Positions 1-9,234 of a DNA stretch of 64,000 nucleotides are shown one piece after another; the stretch's first letter is position 1; the number at the start of each line of letters is the position of its first letter. The stretch covers positions 1-64,000 of the forward strand of contig CAWFPS010000003.1 of NCBI GenBank assembly GCA_963817905.1, in the 5' to 3' direction. Below the pieces are notes generated by a model, which was not told where the DNA came from, did no database searches, and saw nothing but the letters and a program-made list of their open reading frames with translations. The translations under genes were made by a program, and so were the position numbers. Origin of the DNA: VRUE01 sp963817905 (GTDB lineage Bacteria; Actinomycetota; Thermoleophilia; Solirubrobacterales; 70-9).

Positions 1-199
1 CTGGCGGAAGATGCCGTACTCGAACGGAGCCAGAGCGGCGGCCCGTCCAACAACACGCTCCTCAATCATGCGGATTTCCGTAACCCGAATGGGCTGTTTC
101 AGGGCCGCCGAGAATTTTCATGAACCTTGTCCGTTGATGGCGCGACCAGGCAGCAGGAACAGCCGTTCCACGCAAAAAACCTATCTGAGGATAACTCAA

Positions 200-520
200 A
201 TGAACAAGTTCGCTATCCGAAATATTGTTCAGGCTGCCGCGATTGCCGCCCTTGTCGCCGGGTCCATGTCCGTGACGACGACCCCGTCGCTGGCGTATTC
301 CTGCAAAGCCTATCCTGAACAGGCCGATGCCTACCTGAAATCAAAGTTCGCGGCGCGTGCGAAAGCGGTCAAGAACTGGTCGTACAAGACCAAGAACAAG
401 TATGGCTTGGCCTGGTCTGTCTGGGACATCGCCAAGGACAAGTCCGTCGACTGCAAGCAGGTCAGTGGCAAGTGGAGTTGTACGGCCAAGGCCAAGCCCT
501 GCCTCTACGTGGTCCCATGA
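200..520 (+). CDS. Small secreted Cys-containing protein
   Basis: A 106-residue protein. The start ATG at 200 is preceded by a GAGG ribosome site. The N-terminus has a basic start and a hydrophobic stretch ending near SLAYS, a likely Sec signal peptide. The mature part is Lys/Trp-rich with four Cys (SCKAYP, DCKQ, WSCTAK, KPCLY), suggesting disulfides in the periplasm. I do not recognise the family. A hairpin terminator follows at 565. It converges on rpsA. A longer upstream reading in the same frame has no ribosome site and is not preferred. Confidence 0.7.
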   Translation: MNKFAIRNIVQAAAIAALVAGSMSVTTTPSLAYSCKAYPEQADAYLKSKFAARAKAVKNWSYKTKNKYGLAWSVWDIAKDKSVDCKQVSGKWSCTAKAKPCLYVVP

Positions 521-564
521 CCTGACGGCCAATGCCCAAACACTTGAGACATGAAAAGGAAAGA

Positions 565-587
565 CCCGCCGGACGCGATCCGGCGGG
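565..587. terminator. Hairpin terminator between convergent genes
   Basis: A perfect 9-bp GC stem (CCCGCCGGA / TCCGGCGGG) with a 5-nt loop, followed on the + strand by CCCTTCTT. It lies between the + gene ending at 520 and rpsA ending at 636 on the other strand, so it could serve both. Confidence 0.7.
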
Positions 588-635
588 CCCTTCTTCAGTT
601 TCGTTGCGGCGCCGAAGGAGACGGCGCGGGCAATC

Positions 636-2336
636 CTAGTTGTCGCCCTGCTTCTTCAGGGCTGCGCCCAGAATGTCGCCGAGCGAAGCGCCGGAGTCGG
701 TCGAGCCGTACTGGGCGACCGCCTGCTTCTCTTCGGCGATTTCCAGAGCCTTGATCGACACCGTGATCTTGCGCGTCTTCTTGTCGAAGGCGATGACTCG
801 GGCGTCGACCTTCTGGCCGACCGAGAAGCGCTCGGGGCGCTGCTCGTCGCGGTCGCGGGATAGATCGTTGCGCTTGATGAAGGTTTCGATGCCGTGGTCG
901 ACGAGCTTGACTTCGAGCCCGCCATCCTTGACGCCGATGACCTCGCAAGTGACGACGGCATTCTTGCGCAGTTCGCCGGACGTGGCGGCTTCGCCGACAG
1001 CGTCCTTGCCGAGTTGCTTGATGCCCAGCGAGATGCGCTCCTTCTCGACGTCGATATCGAGAACCTGAGCCTTCACCATGTCACCACGGTTGTATTCCTC
1101 GATGGCCTGCTCGCCCGGACGGTTCCAGTCGAGATCCGAGAGATGGACCATGCCGTCGACATCGCCCTCGAGGCCGATGAACAGACCGAACTCGGTCTTG
1201 TTCTTGACCTCGCCCTCGACGACTGCGCCGACCGGGTAGGTGTGCTGGAAGGCTTCCCAGGGGTTCTCCAGCGTCTGCTTGAGGCCAAGCGAAATGCGGC
1301 GCTTGGCCGGATCGACCTCGAGCACCACGACTTCGACTTCCTGCGTCGTCGACAGGATCTTGCCCGGATGCACGTTCTTCTTGGTCCACGACATTTCCGA
1401 AACGTGGATGAGGCCTTCGATGCCCGGCTCCAGTTCGACGAACGCGCCGTAGTCGGTGATGTTGGTGACGGTGCCGGTGATCTTCTTGCCGATCGGGAAC
1501 TTGGCGCCGATCTCGCTCCACGGATCGCTCTCGAGCTGCTTCATGCCGAGCGAGATACGGTGGGTTTCCTGGTTGATGCGGATGATCTGCACCTTCACCG
1601 TCTGGCCGATGTTGAGGATTTCGGTCGGATGGTTGACGCGACGCCATGCCATGTCGGTGACATGCAGCAGGCCGTCGATGCCGCCGAGGTCGACGAACGC
1701 ACCGTAATCGGTGATGTTCTTGACCACGCCTTCGACCACCTGGCCCTCTTCGAGGTTCTGGACGATCTCCGAACGCTGCTCCGCACGGCTTTCCTCAAGC
1801 ACGGTGCGGCGCGACACGACGATGTTGCCGCGGCGGCGATCCATCTTGAGGATCTCGAAAGGCTGCGGGTTGTGCATCAGCGGGGTGACGTCGCGGATCG
1901 GCCGGATATCGACCTGGCTGCGCGGCAGGAAGGCCACGGCGCCGTCGAGATCGACGGTGAAGCCGCCCTTGACCTGGTTGAAGATCACGCCTTCGACGCG
2001 CTCGCCCTTCGAGAACTTCTCTTCGAGCTTGACCCAGCTCTCTTCGCGGCGGGCCTTGTCACGCGACAGCATGGCTTCGCCAAGCGCGTTTTCGATGCGC
2101 TCGACATAGACTTCCACGGTATCGCCGACCTTGAGGGTGGCGTCCTTGCCCTTGACGCCGAATTCCTTCAGCGGCACGCGGCCTTCGACCTTGAGGCCGA
2201 CGTCGATGATGGCCATGTCTTTTTCGATGGCCGTGATGATGCCCTTGACGACCTGGCCTTCACCTGAATGTCCGTCGGAAAAGGACTCTTCGAGAAGGGC
2301 GGAAAAATCATCGCGGGTTGGGTTGGATTGAGACAT
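636..2336 (-). CDS. rpsA: 30S ribosomal protein S1
   Basis: A 566-residue protein, the normal length for alphaproteobacterial S1. It is built of six S1 RNA-binding repeats; recurring blocks such as ITDYGAFVDL and NKTEFGLFIGL are visible. It binds mRNA leaders and helps the 30S subunit initiate translation. The start MSQSNPTRDD is chosen because CAGGAG lies a few bases upstream; the reading frame stays open further but that part does not resemble S1. It sits downstream of cmk on the same strand, the classic cmk-rpsA order of proteobacteria. The C-terminus ends ...LKKQGDN. Confidence 0.97.
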   Translation of the reverse strand: MSQSNPTRDDFSALLEESFSDGHSGEGQVVKGIITAIEKDMAIIDVGLKVEGRVPLKEFGVKGKDATLKVGDTVEVYVERIENALGEAMLSRDKARREESWVKLEEKFSKGERVEGVIFNQVKGGFTVDLDGAVAFLPRSQVDIRPIRDVTPLMHNPQPFEILKMDRRRGNIVVSRRTVLEESRAEQRSEIVQNLEEGQVVEGVVKNITDYGAFVDLGGIDGLLHVTDMAWRRVNHPTEILNIGQTVKVQIIRINQETHRISLGMKQLESDPWSEIGAKFPIGKKITGTVTNITDYGAFVELEPGIEGLIHVSEMSWTKKNVHPGKILSTTQEVEVVVLEVDPAKRRISLGLKQTLENPWEAFQHTYPVGAVVEGEVKNKTEFGLFIGLEGDVDGMVHLSDLDWNRPGEQAIEEYNRGDMVKAQVLDIDVEKERISLGIKQLGKDAVGEAATSGELRKNAVVTCEVIGVKDGGLEVKLVDHGIETFIKRNDLSRDRDEQRPERFSVGQKVDARVIAFDKKTRKITVSIKALEIAEEKQAVAQYGSTDSGASLGDILGAALKKQGDN

Positions 2337-2541
2337 TGTTTCTCCTGGAGAGGTCCGCATCTTTGTGCCGGACCAGCGCCGTGGGTTAGCGTTGCGTTTG
2401 CCTGTCAGCGTCTCGGGCCAATGGCCCTGCGCCGCTTTCGCGGCGGTTCCGGCGCAGGAAGACTGCTGGCAGGCGGGTTTTCCCAAAACTTCAGGACGGG
2501 TTGATCTGACGCCGCAGCGGCGATCTCAGGTCCAAGATGCT

Positions 2542-3192
2542 TCAGGCAGTGCTTCTCTTGGTCATGACGTCGTCTATGATCGACTTGGCCGCAAGAAACG
2601 CGGCTTCTATAGACATTTCCGACGTGTCGAGCAAGTGCGCGTCTGCCGCCGGCCTGAGCGGCGAGTCGGCGCGGCCCATGTCGCGTTCGTCGCGGCGAAC
2701 GATATCGGCGAGGATTTCGGCGAGTTCGGCGTGGCCGCCGCGTGATTCAATGTCCCGCAACCGCCGCCCGGCGCGCACTTCCGCGCTCGCCGTCACGTAG
2801 AGTTTCACGTCGGCGTCGGGGCAGACCACGGTGCCGATATCGCGGCCGTCGAGCACAGCGCCGCCCGGGTGGGCCGCGAAGGCGCGCTGCTTGTCGACCA
2901 GGATTTTCCGGACCTGCGGGAACACCGCGACCCGCGAGGCGGCGTCGGCCACGGCGTGGGCGGACAGCGTGTGCTTGTCGAGATTGGAAAGGTCGACCTG
3001 CCGTGCCGCGGTTTCGGCCGCCGAAGCATTGTCGAGCGGCAGGCCGTGCGACAGCAGCGCATGCCCGACGGCGCGATAGGTCAGGCCCGTATCGAGCAGG
3101 CGCAGGTGATAGTAATCGGCAAGCCGCCGCGCCAGCGTGCCCTTGCCGGACGCCGCCGGTCCGTCGATGGCGATGGTGAGGGAAGGAAACAG
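2542..3192 (-). CDS. cmk: Cytidylate kinase
   Basis: About 216 residues. It phosphorylates CMP/dCMP with ATP. The P-loop GPAASGKGTLARR follows TIAID near the N-terminus; LDTGLTYRAVG and the conserved VLDGRDIGTVV and RRDERDMGR blocks are present. The frame has no ATG, GTG or TTG between the upstream stop at 3241-3243 and the P-loop. A CTG at 3190-3192 is the nearest possible start, while an ATG at 3244 is in another frame. Either the start is non-standard or there is a 1-base indel here. It is followed by rpsA, as in other proteobacteria. Confidence 0.9.
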   Translation of the reverse strand: MFPSLTIAIDGPAASGKGTLARRLADYYHLRLLDTGLTYRAVGHALLSHGLPLDNASAAETAARQVDLSNLDKHTLSAHAVADAASRVAVFPQVRKILVDKQRAFAAHPGGAVLDGRDIGTVVCPDADVKLYVTASAEVRAGRRLRDIESRGGHAELAEILADIVRRDERDMGRADSPLRPAADAHLLDTSEMSIEAAFLAAKSIIDDVMTKRSTA

Positions 3193-3305
3193 GGTGCGGA
3201 CCTCGCTGGGTGAGTCGAACGGTTTCGGCTGACACAGTTTTCATAAGAATGCAAAGCAATGCATTTTTCCAATTGTTCGCTTTGCTCAGCTGCGATGGAG
3301 ACTAT

Positions 3306-3911
3306 TCACGTTCGAGGGGGCGGCCTAAGCGTCGAACGGCGGCGGCGTTCCGTCAGGCAGAGGCGAAAGAGTAAAAGCGGCACAACTGTCGCGATGAGCA
3401 AAGTTAGGGGGTGAAAATCGTCACGCGGGTCGAAGCCTCCGAAACCGGTAAGTTTCGAAACCAGGCCGAATGCGGCAGAGAATGCCCAAGCTCCGGTTAG
3501 CCACGTAGCCAATCGCAGATGTCCGTCTTCGGAACCATGCCATAGGGCCTTCAGCCGGGATGGCACGGAAACATGCGGTGGAGGGCCATCTTCCGTAGGG
3601 GCCTGACTCAGGATTCTCTCGATCCCACGCTTGGCCGCGACATCCGCCAAGATGCAAATCAACATGGCGATCGCGCCAAAGATCACGGATACGGTAAGCG
3701 GTACCTGGCCTTTGACGGACAGGAAGACCAAGCCCGCACCAAACATGATAAATCCATAAGGTAGGCCTAGTCGCCTTGCGCTAAGACGCTGGACTTCTTC
3801 CAATTGCGATGACGTCAAGACCGCAGCCGAAATATCGGGACCGCGCCAGTAGGCAACTCGGCCATCGACCAGTTCTTTGACTCGGCTGAGTTTACCGTTC
3901 TCCATGAACAT
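3306..3911 (-). CDS. Membrane protein of unknown function
   Basis: A 201-residue protein with about four hydrophobic segments (GFIMFGAGLVFL, SVIFGAIAMLICILA, WLTGAWAFSAAFGLV, LTLLIATVVPLLLF) after a soluble N-terminal ~50 residues. Family not recognised. The gene starts 9 bases after the end of the 124-residue membrane protein gene, so the two probably form a two-gene operon. Start could be 3911 or the second Met two codons later. Confidence 0.65.
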   Translation of the reverse strand: MFMENGKLSRVKELVDGRVAYWRGPDISAAVLTSSQLEEVQRLSARRLGLPYGFIMFGAGLVFLSVKGQVPLTVSVIFGAIAMLICILADVAAKRGIERILSQAPTEDGPPPHVSVPSRLKALWHGSEDGHLRLATWLTGAWAFSAAFGLVSKLTGFGGFDPRDDFHPLTLLIATVVPLLLFRLCLTERRRRSTLRPPPRT

Positions 3912-3920
3912 GGCCGTCTC

Positions 3921-4295
3921 CTAAATGCTTTTAAGGCGCGACTGTACCCACCAGATGGCGCCACCGAGCAAATGACCCATAAAATAGACGCAAAGCAGGA
4001 GGTAGGCGACAAGGCCCACCATCGCTAGCGTTCCGGCGGACTGCGTTGATATTCCAGGAATCAATGCGGCCACCCAGCCGAAACCGATGCCATAGGAGCA
4101 GCCGATCGGGCCGCACGCGGAGTGGACGCTTGCAGCAGTCGCCAGAAGCCAGGTCAGCGAAACAATCGGAAGGGCATGCTGACGGTAGCTGCCTTCCATC
4201 CGTTGACGCCTCACGCTGAACGCCAGCATGATGCCGAGAATCGGAGCAGCCGCAACGGCAAGAAGAACCTGGACCAACAGAGACACGGCTGCCAC
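3921..4295 (-). CDS. Small membrane protein
   Basis: A 124-residue protein with four predicted hydrophobic helices (VSLLVQVLLAVAAAPILGIML, IVSLTWLLATAAS, GIGFGWVAALIPGI, MVGLVAYLLLCVYFMGHLLGG). No family recognised. It is the first gene of a probable pair with the downstream 201-residue membrane protein. The AT-richer gap between it and aroA (about 4300-4417) shows no gene. Confidence 0.6.
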   Translation of the reverse strand: MAAVSLLVQVLLAVAAAPILGIMLAFSVRRQRMEGSYRQHALPIVSLTWLLATAASVHSACGPIGCSYGIGFGWVAALIPGISTQSAGTLAMVGLVAYLLLCVYFMGHLLGGAIWWVQSRLKSI

Positions 4296-4417
4296 TCAGA
4301 ATCTAAGAAATCAAGCGCATAGTAGCCACGAGCTTCTAAAGGGAAGTATTCGACGCCGTTAAAAATTTATATTCGCCGATATCTAGACTAGGCATTTCTT
4401 GGCCGATCTGATCTCTA

Positions 4418-5758
4418 TCACTCAATCTCCGCGCCCAGCCCCGTCATCAGCCCCATGAATTCCGGAAAGCTGGTGGCGATCATGGCGCTGTCATCGATGG
4501 TCACGGGTTTTTCCGTGGCGAGCCCCAGCACCAGGAAGGCCATGGCGATGCGGTGGTCGAGATGCGTTGCCACGATGCCGCCGCCAAGACCCTTGCCGCC
4601 AGGCCTGCCGCGCACGGCGAGTGTTGCCTCTCCCTCGGTGCAATCGATGCCGTTGGCCTCAAGACCGCGCGCCACGGCTGCGAGCCGGTCGCTTTCCTTG
4701 ACCCGCAATTCCTCAAGCCCCTGCATGAGCGTTTCGCCTTCGGCAAAGGAAGCCGCGACAGCCAGCACCGGGTATTCGTCGATCATCGACGGTGCGCGTT
4801 CGGCCGGCACGGTGACGCCCTTGAGCTCGGAACCGCGCACCCGCAGGTCGGCGACATCCTCGCCGCCCTCATTGCGCGGGTTGACGATCTCGATGTCGCC
4901 GCCCATTTGCTGCAGCGTGAGAAGCAGGCCGGTGCGGGTGGGGTTCATCAGCACGTTCTCGATAATGATGTCGGAACCCGGCACGATCAGCCCGGCCACC
5001 AGCGGGAAGCCGGCCGACGACGGGTCGCCGGGTACCGCAACGGTCTGGCCGGTGAGCTTGCCCTGGCCTTCGATGAAGATGCGGCGAACACCTTGCTCGT
5101 CGGTTTCGACGCTCAGGTTGGCGCCAAAACCCTTCAGCATCTTTTCGGTGTGATCACGGGTCATGACCGGTTCGATGACCTCGGTGACGCCGGGCACGTT
5201 GAGTCCTGCCAGCAGCACCGCCGACTTTACCTGCGCCGAGGCCATCGGCACGCGGTAGCTGATCGGGGCCGCCACTTTCGGGCCGCGCAGCGTGATCGGC
5301 ATGCGATCGCCGGGCGACGCCTGGAGAACCTGGACGCCCATCTGGCGCAACGGGTCGAGCACGCGGCCCATCGGCCGGCCAGACAGCGAGGCGTCGCCGA
5401 TGAAGGTGGTTTCCATGTCATAGGTGCCGACCAGCCCCATGGTGAGCCGCGATCCGGTGCCGGCATTGCCGAAATCAAGTGGCGCTTCCGGCTGCATCAG
5501 GCAACCGTTGCCGACGCCCTGGATGATCCATTCGTCATCTTTCTTCTGGATGCTTGCGCCCATGGCTTTCATGGCTTCGCCGGTGCGCATCACGTCCTCG
5601 CCTTCAAGCAGCCCGGTGATGCGGGTCTCGCCGGCAGCCAGTCCGCCGAACATGATGGAACGGTGCGAGATCGACTTGTCGCCGGGCACGCGGGCGTGGC
5701 CCTTGAGGGGCGTGGACAGTCGCGCTGTCGCCGGACGGGGAAGTGATGAATGCTTCAT
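4418..5758 (-). CDS. aroA: 3-phosphoshikimate 1-carboxyvinyltransferase (class II)
   Basis: A 446-residue EPSP synthase of the shikimate pathway, joining shikimate-3-phosphate and phosphoenolpyruvate. Visible family blocks are RVPGDKSISHRS near the N-terminus, LLEGEDVMRTGEAMKAMGA, PMASAQVKSAVLLAGLN, MTRDHTEKML, LEELRVKESDR and ATHLDHRIAMAFL. The overall match from memory to the Agrobacterium CP4-type (class II) enzyme is very high. At the residue where CP4 carries Ala in NAATG, this protein has Gly (GNAGTGSRL). Start ATG 5758 follows an AGGG ribosome site and gives the usual MKHSS.. N-terminus. It is divergent from the TIGR02300 gene. Confidence 0.96.
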   Translation of the reverse strand: MKHSSLPRPATARLSTPLKGHARVPGDKSISHRSIMFGGLAAGETRITGLLEGEDVMRTGEAMKAMGASIQKKDDEWIIQGVGNGCLMQPEAPLDFGNAGTGSRLTMGLVGTYDMETTFIGDASLSGRPMGRVLDPLRQMGVQVLQASPGDRMPITLRGPKVAAPISYRVPMASAQVKSAVLLAGLNVPGVTEVIEPVMTRDHTEKMLKGFGANLSVETDEQGVRRIFIEGQGKLTGQTVAVPGDPSSAGFPLVAGLIVPGSDIIIENVLMNPTRTGLLLTLQQMGGDIEIVNPRNEGGEDVADLRVRGSELKGVTVPAERAPSMIDEYPVLAVAASFAEGETLMQGLEELRVKESDRLAAVARGLEANGIDCTEGEATLAVRGRPGGKGLGGGIVATHLDHRIAMAFLVLGLATEKPVTIDDSAMIATSFPEFMGLMTGLGAEIE

Positions 5759-5966
5759 GATTTTACCCTGGGGAGAAGAGCCTTCAGGCACGGCCGCTCT
5801 GGTTCGTTTCGGCGGTCTCCTACCACGGCAAGCGGGTCTGGTCATCCCTTTCGCGCGATGGTCGCAATGGCCCATTTCGACCGCATAACCCTTATCGGGC
5901 TTTTCGCTTTGACACAGCCGCCACTTGTGGCTATGGGGACCGACCTTTCAGGAACGAGGCTTGGCA

Positions 5967-6356
5967 GTGGCGAAACCCGAACTTGGCACAAAACGTGTCG
6001 ACCCGGAGACGGGTCAGAAATTTTACGACCTCAACAAGGACCCGATCGTGTCCCCCTACACGGGCAAGACCTATCCGCGGACCTACTTCGAGTCGGCTGG
6101 CGACAAGCTTGTCGCGGAGGAGGTCGAGGAAAAGGAAGAGGTTGAGACCGACGACGCCAGCGCACCCGAGGTCATCTCGCTCGAGGAGGCCGACGAGGAC
6201 GCCAAGAGCTCCGACGATGTTCCCGACATCGAGGACGAGGAAGATGTCGATCTCGGCGACGATGACGACGACGATACCTTCCTGGCCGACGATGACGAGG
6301 AAGATGACGACGTTGCCGACATTATCGGCGTCGGCGAGGACGACGACGAAAGCTAA
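5967..6356 (+). CDS. TIGR02300 (FYDLN acid) family protein
   Basis: A 129-residue protein. Start is a GTG with the family's typical N-terminus (V/M)AKPELGTKR, and GGAACGAGG is just upstream; an ATG at 5925 would add an atypical extension. The N-terminal ~50 residues hold the FYDLNKDPIVSPYTGK signature. The rest is almost entirely Asp/Glu, a long acidic tail. The family is alphaproteobacterial and lies next to aroA/cmk/rpsA and tRNA-Ala in Rhizobiales; function is unknown. Confidence 0.93.
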   Translation: MAKPELGTKRVDPETGQKFYDLNKDPIVSPYTGKTYPRTYFESAGDKLVAEEVEEKEEVETDDASAPEVISLEEADEDAKSSDDVPDIEDEEDVDLGDDDDDDTFLADDDEEDDDVADIIGVGEDDDES

Positions 6357-6532
6357 GGCGTTCCCGGCGCGGGCAAGGCGCGGGGCGTCTGTCGGGAGGC
6401 TTCCAAATAAGCCTGCCCGAAGGCTTGATCTTGCGACAGGGCGGCGCTAGAAGCCGCCAGCACTGACGGTGAGGGTCCAGCGGACCTTGCCGCGCTACTT
6501 CGCCGGAAACGGCACCGGCGGTATGCCGGGAT

Positions 6533-6608
6533 GGGGCCATAGCTCAGCTGGGAGAGCGCCTGCATGGCATGCAGGAGGTCAGCGGTTCGATCCCGCTTGG
6601 CTCCACCA
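6533..6608 (+). tRNA. tRNA-Ala (GGC anticodon)
   Basis: A 76-nt cloverleaf with an encoded 3' CCA. Acceptor GGGGCCA pairs with TGGCTCC (one G-U). The anticodon arm is CCTGC-ATGGCAT-GCAGG, giving anticodon GGC. The T arm contains GGTTCGATCC. Encoded CCA fits a proteobacterial origin, in contrast with the tRNA at 35083. Confidence 0.97.
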
Positions 6609-6922
6609 ACTACCCTAGTTAAATACCTGATTTTCAATATAAATTGAAAAATCGGCCTCGCCTTCCCCACTTCTTTCCCACAGCGCTGTCTTGTGCCTCG
6701 CTGTTTTCGCTTTAGCCTAGAGTGCGCCTGCGGGCACGCTTTGCCCCGATTGTCGCGCACTTAGATTCCTGCAACAATCCGTCGGGTTTCGCGAGTTTGC
6801 GCATCTGGATGGCGGTGAAGGATCATGGCAACAGATTGGGCAGCGACACTCGGAGAGCAAACTAAAATCGTCAGACGAATGGCTGACCATGTTTCGCTCA
6901 GCTAGGCCATCCCGATCTGACC

Positions 6923-7126
6923 TTGGAGCAAGCTTCCCACTTGCATCAAGCCGTTGAGGGCGCGGCCCAGACATTCGACCGGCTCGCCGAACGAATGGAA
7001 GGCGAGGATTTGGAAGCCTCGCTCACCGAGAAGATTGAGACCTTGGAAAATATCATCGAGTCGGGCGTCGGCGAGCTTTCTGGTGGCGGTTTGTTGCGGG
7101 GACGGCAGTCGGGCGGGCTGGTTTAG
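6923..7126 (+). CDS. Doubtful small helical protein
   Basis: Up to 67 codons from a TTG start. The middle (AQTFDRLAERMEGEDLEA, EKIETLENIIESGVGEL) looks like amphipathic helices and reads as coding by eye. It is followed ~75 bases later by a hairpin terminator. No ATG and no clear ribosome site are present, so it may be a remnant. The stretch 6610-6920 before it holds no gene I can support. Confidence 0.3.
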   Translation: MEQASHLHQAVEGAAQTFDRLAERMEGEDLEASLTEKIETLENIIESGVGELSGGGLLRGRQSGGLV

Positions 7127-7199
7127 CCTGTACGGTCTTGGAGTGCCGAGGGGTGGCCTGGCAAGCGTTGGGACACCGTCGGTCCTGCCATGCAAAAAA

Positions 7200-7225
7200 C
7201 CCGATGCCGTCACCCCGGCGTCGGG
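7200..7225. terminator. Hairpin terminator
   Basis: A 9-bp stem (CCCGATGCC / GGCGTCGGG, one G-U) with an 8-nt loop, preceded by a run of six A. The A-run makes it a standard terminator when read on the minus strand; it may also stop + transcription from the doubtful gene at 6923. Confidence 0.55.
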
Positions 7226-7708
7226 CTTCCGGTTTGCAAATATGCGGGCACGATCGGGACACCGATCCCATGCCGTCTGTTGAGGATGTCGTGACAAACT
7301 AAAGGATCGGTAAAGTGTGCCTTTAATGGACGCTTTGTCGGGCTCTCCGTTACAAAGATTGGTAATCCACTAGAAGCCAAAGAATGTGTTGGCTATCAGG
7401 TAACATCCCCGACTAGCATCGCGGGAAAGATAAGATCGACCCGCCAACCGGTTAAAGTCGCGTTGGATCTGCCAGCACCGAATGCCGATCTACTGTCGCA
7501 ATTCAAGCCCTTCCTCATCTTCGTTCTCCACTGCCAAGATCACTGCCTTTGACTAGCACGAGGTTCGGCTCAAGTGAGACGATGTTCAATGGCTGGTTAA
7601 CTGGAGCGACAATCTTTCATCAACCATGTTGGCGGCCCAGAGTGATTTTTGAACAAAAAAACCGCCAGGGCGAACCGTAGCGGGCCAGTTAGGGCGGAAC
7701 TCGAAGTG

Positions 7709-7860
7709 TTAAGCGTCCGATGCTTTCCGTTTCGTGCCCTCATGAGTTTCGAGTGCGTCGTGCAAGGGGTCCATCAAGTCGATTGCGAATGCCAGGCCGG
7801 AACCAATAGCATCAACTCGTCGTCTGTTCTCGAACTCGCGAATTTTGAGTGCCCCAGAAA
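7709..7860 (-). pseudogene. 3' remnant of a small gene
   Basis: The minus strand reads ...VDAIGSGLAFAIDLMDPLHD and on to EGTKRKASDA before a stop at 7709, a natural-looking protein end. It is followed by a GGCGG-TTTTTTT terminator-like end near 7655. The upstream frame closes within ~60 codons and contains no start codon before the internal Met. It is probably the decayed end of a small Mesorhizobium gene. The rest of 7230-7990 holds no supported gene. Confidence 0.3.
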
Positions 7861-7991
7861 AATTCCGGTCAGTGTTGTTCCTTAGCGTCGCAAGAGCGCT
7901 GAGTAATTACTATTGGAGCTCTGGTCGGCAAAAGAATGACGCTGAGTAAATTATCTGATACGATATTTCGCCTTTACGGAAGGAGGATCCA

Positions 7992-8285
7992 ATGGGAATG
8001 GAGCTTATAGGCGCTCTCGTTGTACTGATCTTGGTGGGTATCGGCTGTTTCTCGCTTGGAACACGCCGATGGCTCAGCACTTCTGGCGGACACTGCGAGG
8101 TCGACGATTTCTGGTGGTTCGGATCTTGGGTGACTTGTAAGGGAGGTGAACGCTGTTCGAGCGGCAAGTGCAAACTGCAGCTCCGCATGAAGGGGACGGA
8201 GGAGCATTGGGCTGATGCTGGGGTGATTCCGGGTGGTAGCGTGAAGTGGAGCGATCAAATGGAATATCGCTGCGTCTGTGATTGA
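7992..8285 (+). CDS. Small single-pass membrane protein, Cys-rich
   Basis: A 97-residue protein with a strong ribosome site (GGAAGGAGG) just before ATG. Residues about 4-24 form one transmembrane helix (ELIGALVVLILVGIGCFSL). The rest is polar with several Cys (GHCEV, VTCKGG, RCSSGKC, YRCVCD), likely outside the cytoplasm with disulfides. No family recognised. Confidence 0.55.
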   Translation: MGMELIGALVVLILVGIGCFSLGTRRWLSTSGGHCEVDDFWWFGSWVTCKGGERCSSGKCKLQLRMKGTEEHWADAGVIPGGSVKWSDQMEYRCVCD

Positions 8286-8448
8286 TTGCTGCTTGCCATG
8301 AAACCCGGGAAAGCGCTTGCTCGTCTGAGAACGGCACAATCCTTGTGTTGCTCTGAAGTTACATCCGTCCTAGCGGATCTGTGATATCTTAACGATGACG
8401 GGCGTGGAGCCGGTGTTGAATGGTATTGAGTCTTTAAGGACAAAACAC

Positions 8449-9156
8449 ATGCGCAAGTACATTATCGCCAGTGCAGGCTTAATCGCGGCGCTGGCTTCGG
8501 TTCCGGCAGTTGCTGCCGACGCAGTGATGATCGATCCCCCCGTTGATGTAATTATCGCTCAGGCTTTCAACTGGACCGGCGGGTATGTCGGAATTCAGGC
8601 AGGATATCTATGGGGCGACGGCCACTATAGCGTTGTCGACGGAACGTACGCAGACCCAAACCCGGACGGGTTTCTTGGTGGGTTCTACGCTGGCTACAAC
8701 TACCAGATGTCAAATAACGTCGTACTTGGCATTGACGCGGATTTCGCCTGGACCAACGCTGATGATTTTGGCACGGGCTATACGCCTGGCGGGGCCCCTA
8801 TAGGCGGTGGAGTAGGCATCAACCAGGAGATTAACTGGACGGGTGCCGTTCGCGGCAGGCTTGGCTACGCAGTGGACCGCTTCCTTCCCTATATTGCCGG
8901 CGGCGTTGCTTTCGCGGATGTTGATTCTCAAGCTATGACTGGAGGCGTGACAGTTGCTTCGTACAGCGACACGATGGTCGGCTGGACTATCGGCGCCGGC
9001 GTTGAATATGCATTCACTGACAATCTGGTCGGCAGGGCCGAATATCGCTACACCGATTTCGGAAACGAGAGCCTTGGTGCCAGCGGTCGGTTCCCGGGCG
9101 GAAGAATGGATTTGACGACCAACGATGTTCGCATTGGCTTGGCTTACAAGTTCTAG
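8449..9156 (+). CDS. Omp25/31-type outer membrane beta-barrel protein
   Basis: A 235-residue protein with a signal peptide (MRKYIIASAGLIAALASVPAVAA). It begins its barrel with NWTGGYVGIQAGYLWG, the hallmark of Rhizobiales/Brucella Omp25-Omp31 proteins. Alternating-polarity strands follow and the last residues are IGLAYKF, with the terminal Phe needed for outer-membrane insertion. AAGGA lies upstream of the ATG. A terminator follows. An earlier in-frame ATG would add a non-signal extension and is rejected. Confidence 0.9.
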   Translation: MRKYIIASAGLIAALASVPAVAADAVMIDPPVDVIIAQAFNWTGGYVGIQAGYLWGDGHYSVVDGTYADPNPDGFLGGFYAGYNYQMSNNVVLGIDADFAWTNADDFGTGYTPGGAPIGGGVGINQEINWTGAVRGRLGYAVDRFLPYIAGGVAFADVDSQAMTGGVTVASYSDTMVGWTIGAGVEYAFTDNLVGRAEYRYTDFGNESLGASGRFPGGRMDLTTNDVRIGLAYKF

Positions 9157-9201
9157 CATTAGACTGGCGCTTTCGATGGCGCCGATCGACATCTGATTGA
9201 G

Positions 9202-9229
9202 AAGGCCGCCGGACCAATTCGGTGGCCTT
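9202..9229 (+). terminator. Rho-independent terminator of the porin gene
   Basis: A 10-bp stem (AAGGCCGCCG / CGGTGGCCTT, one G-U) followed by a T-rich end. The recognisable alphaproteobacterial sequence ends a few bases after it. Confidence 0.75.
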
Positions 9230-9234
9230 TTGCA

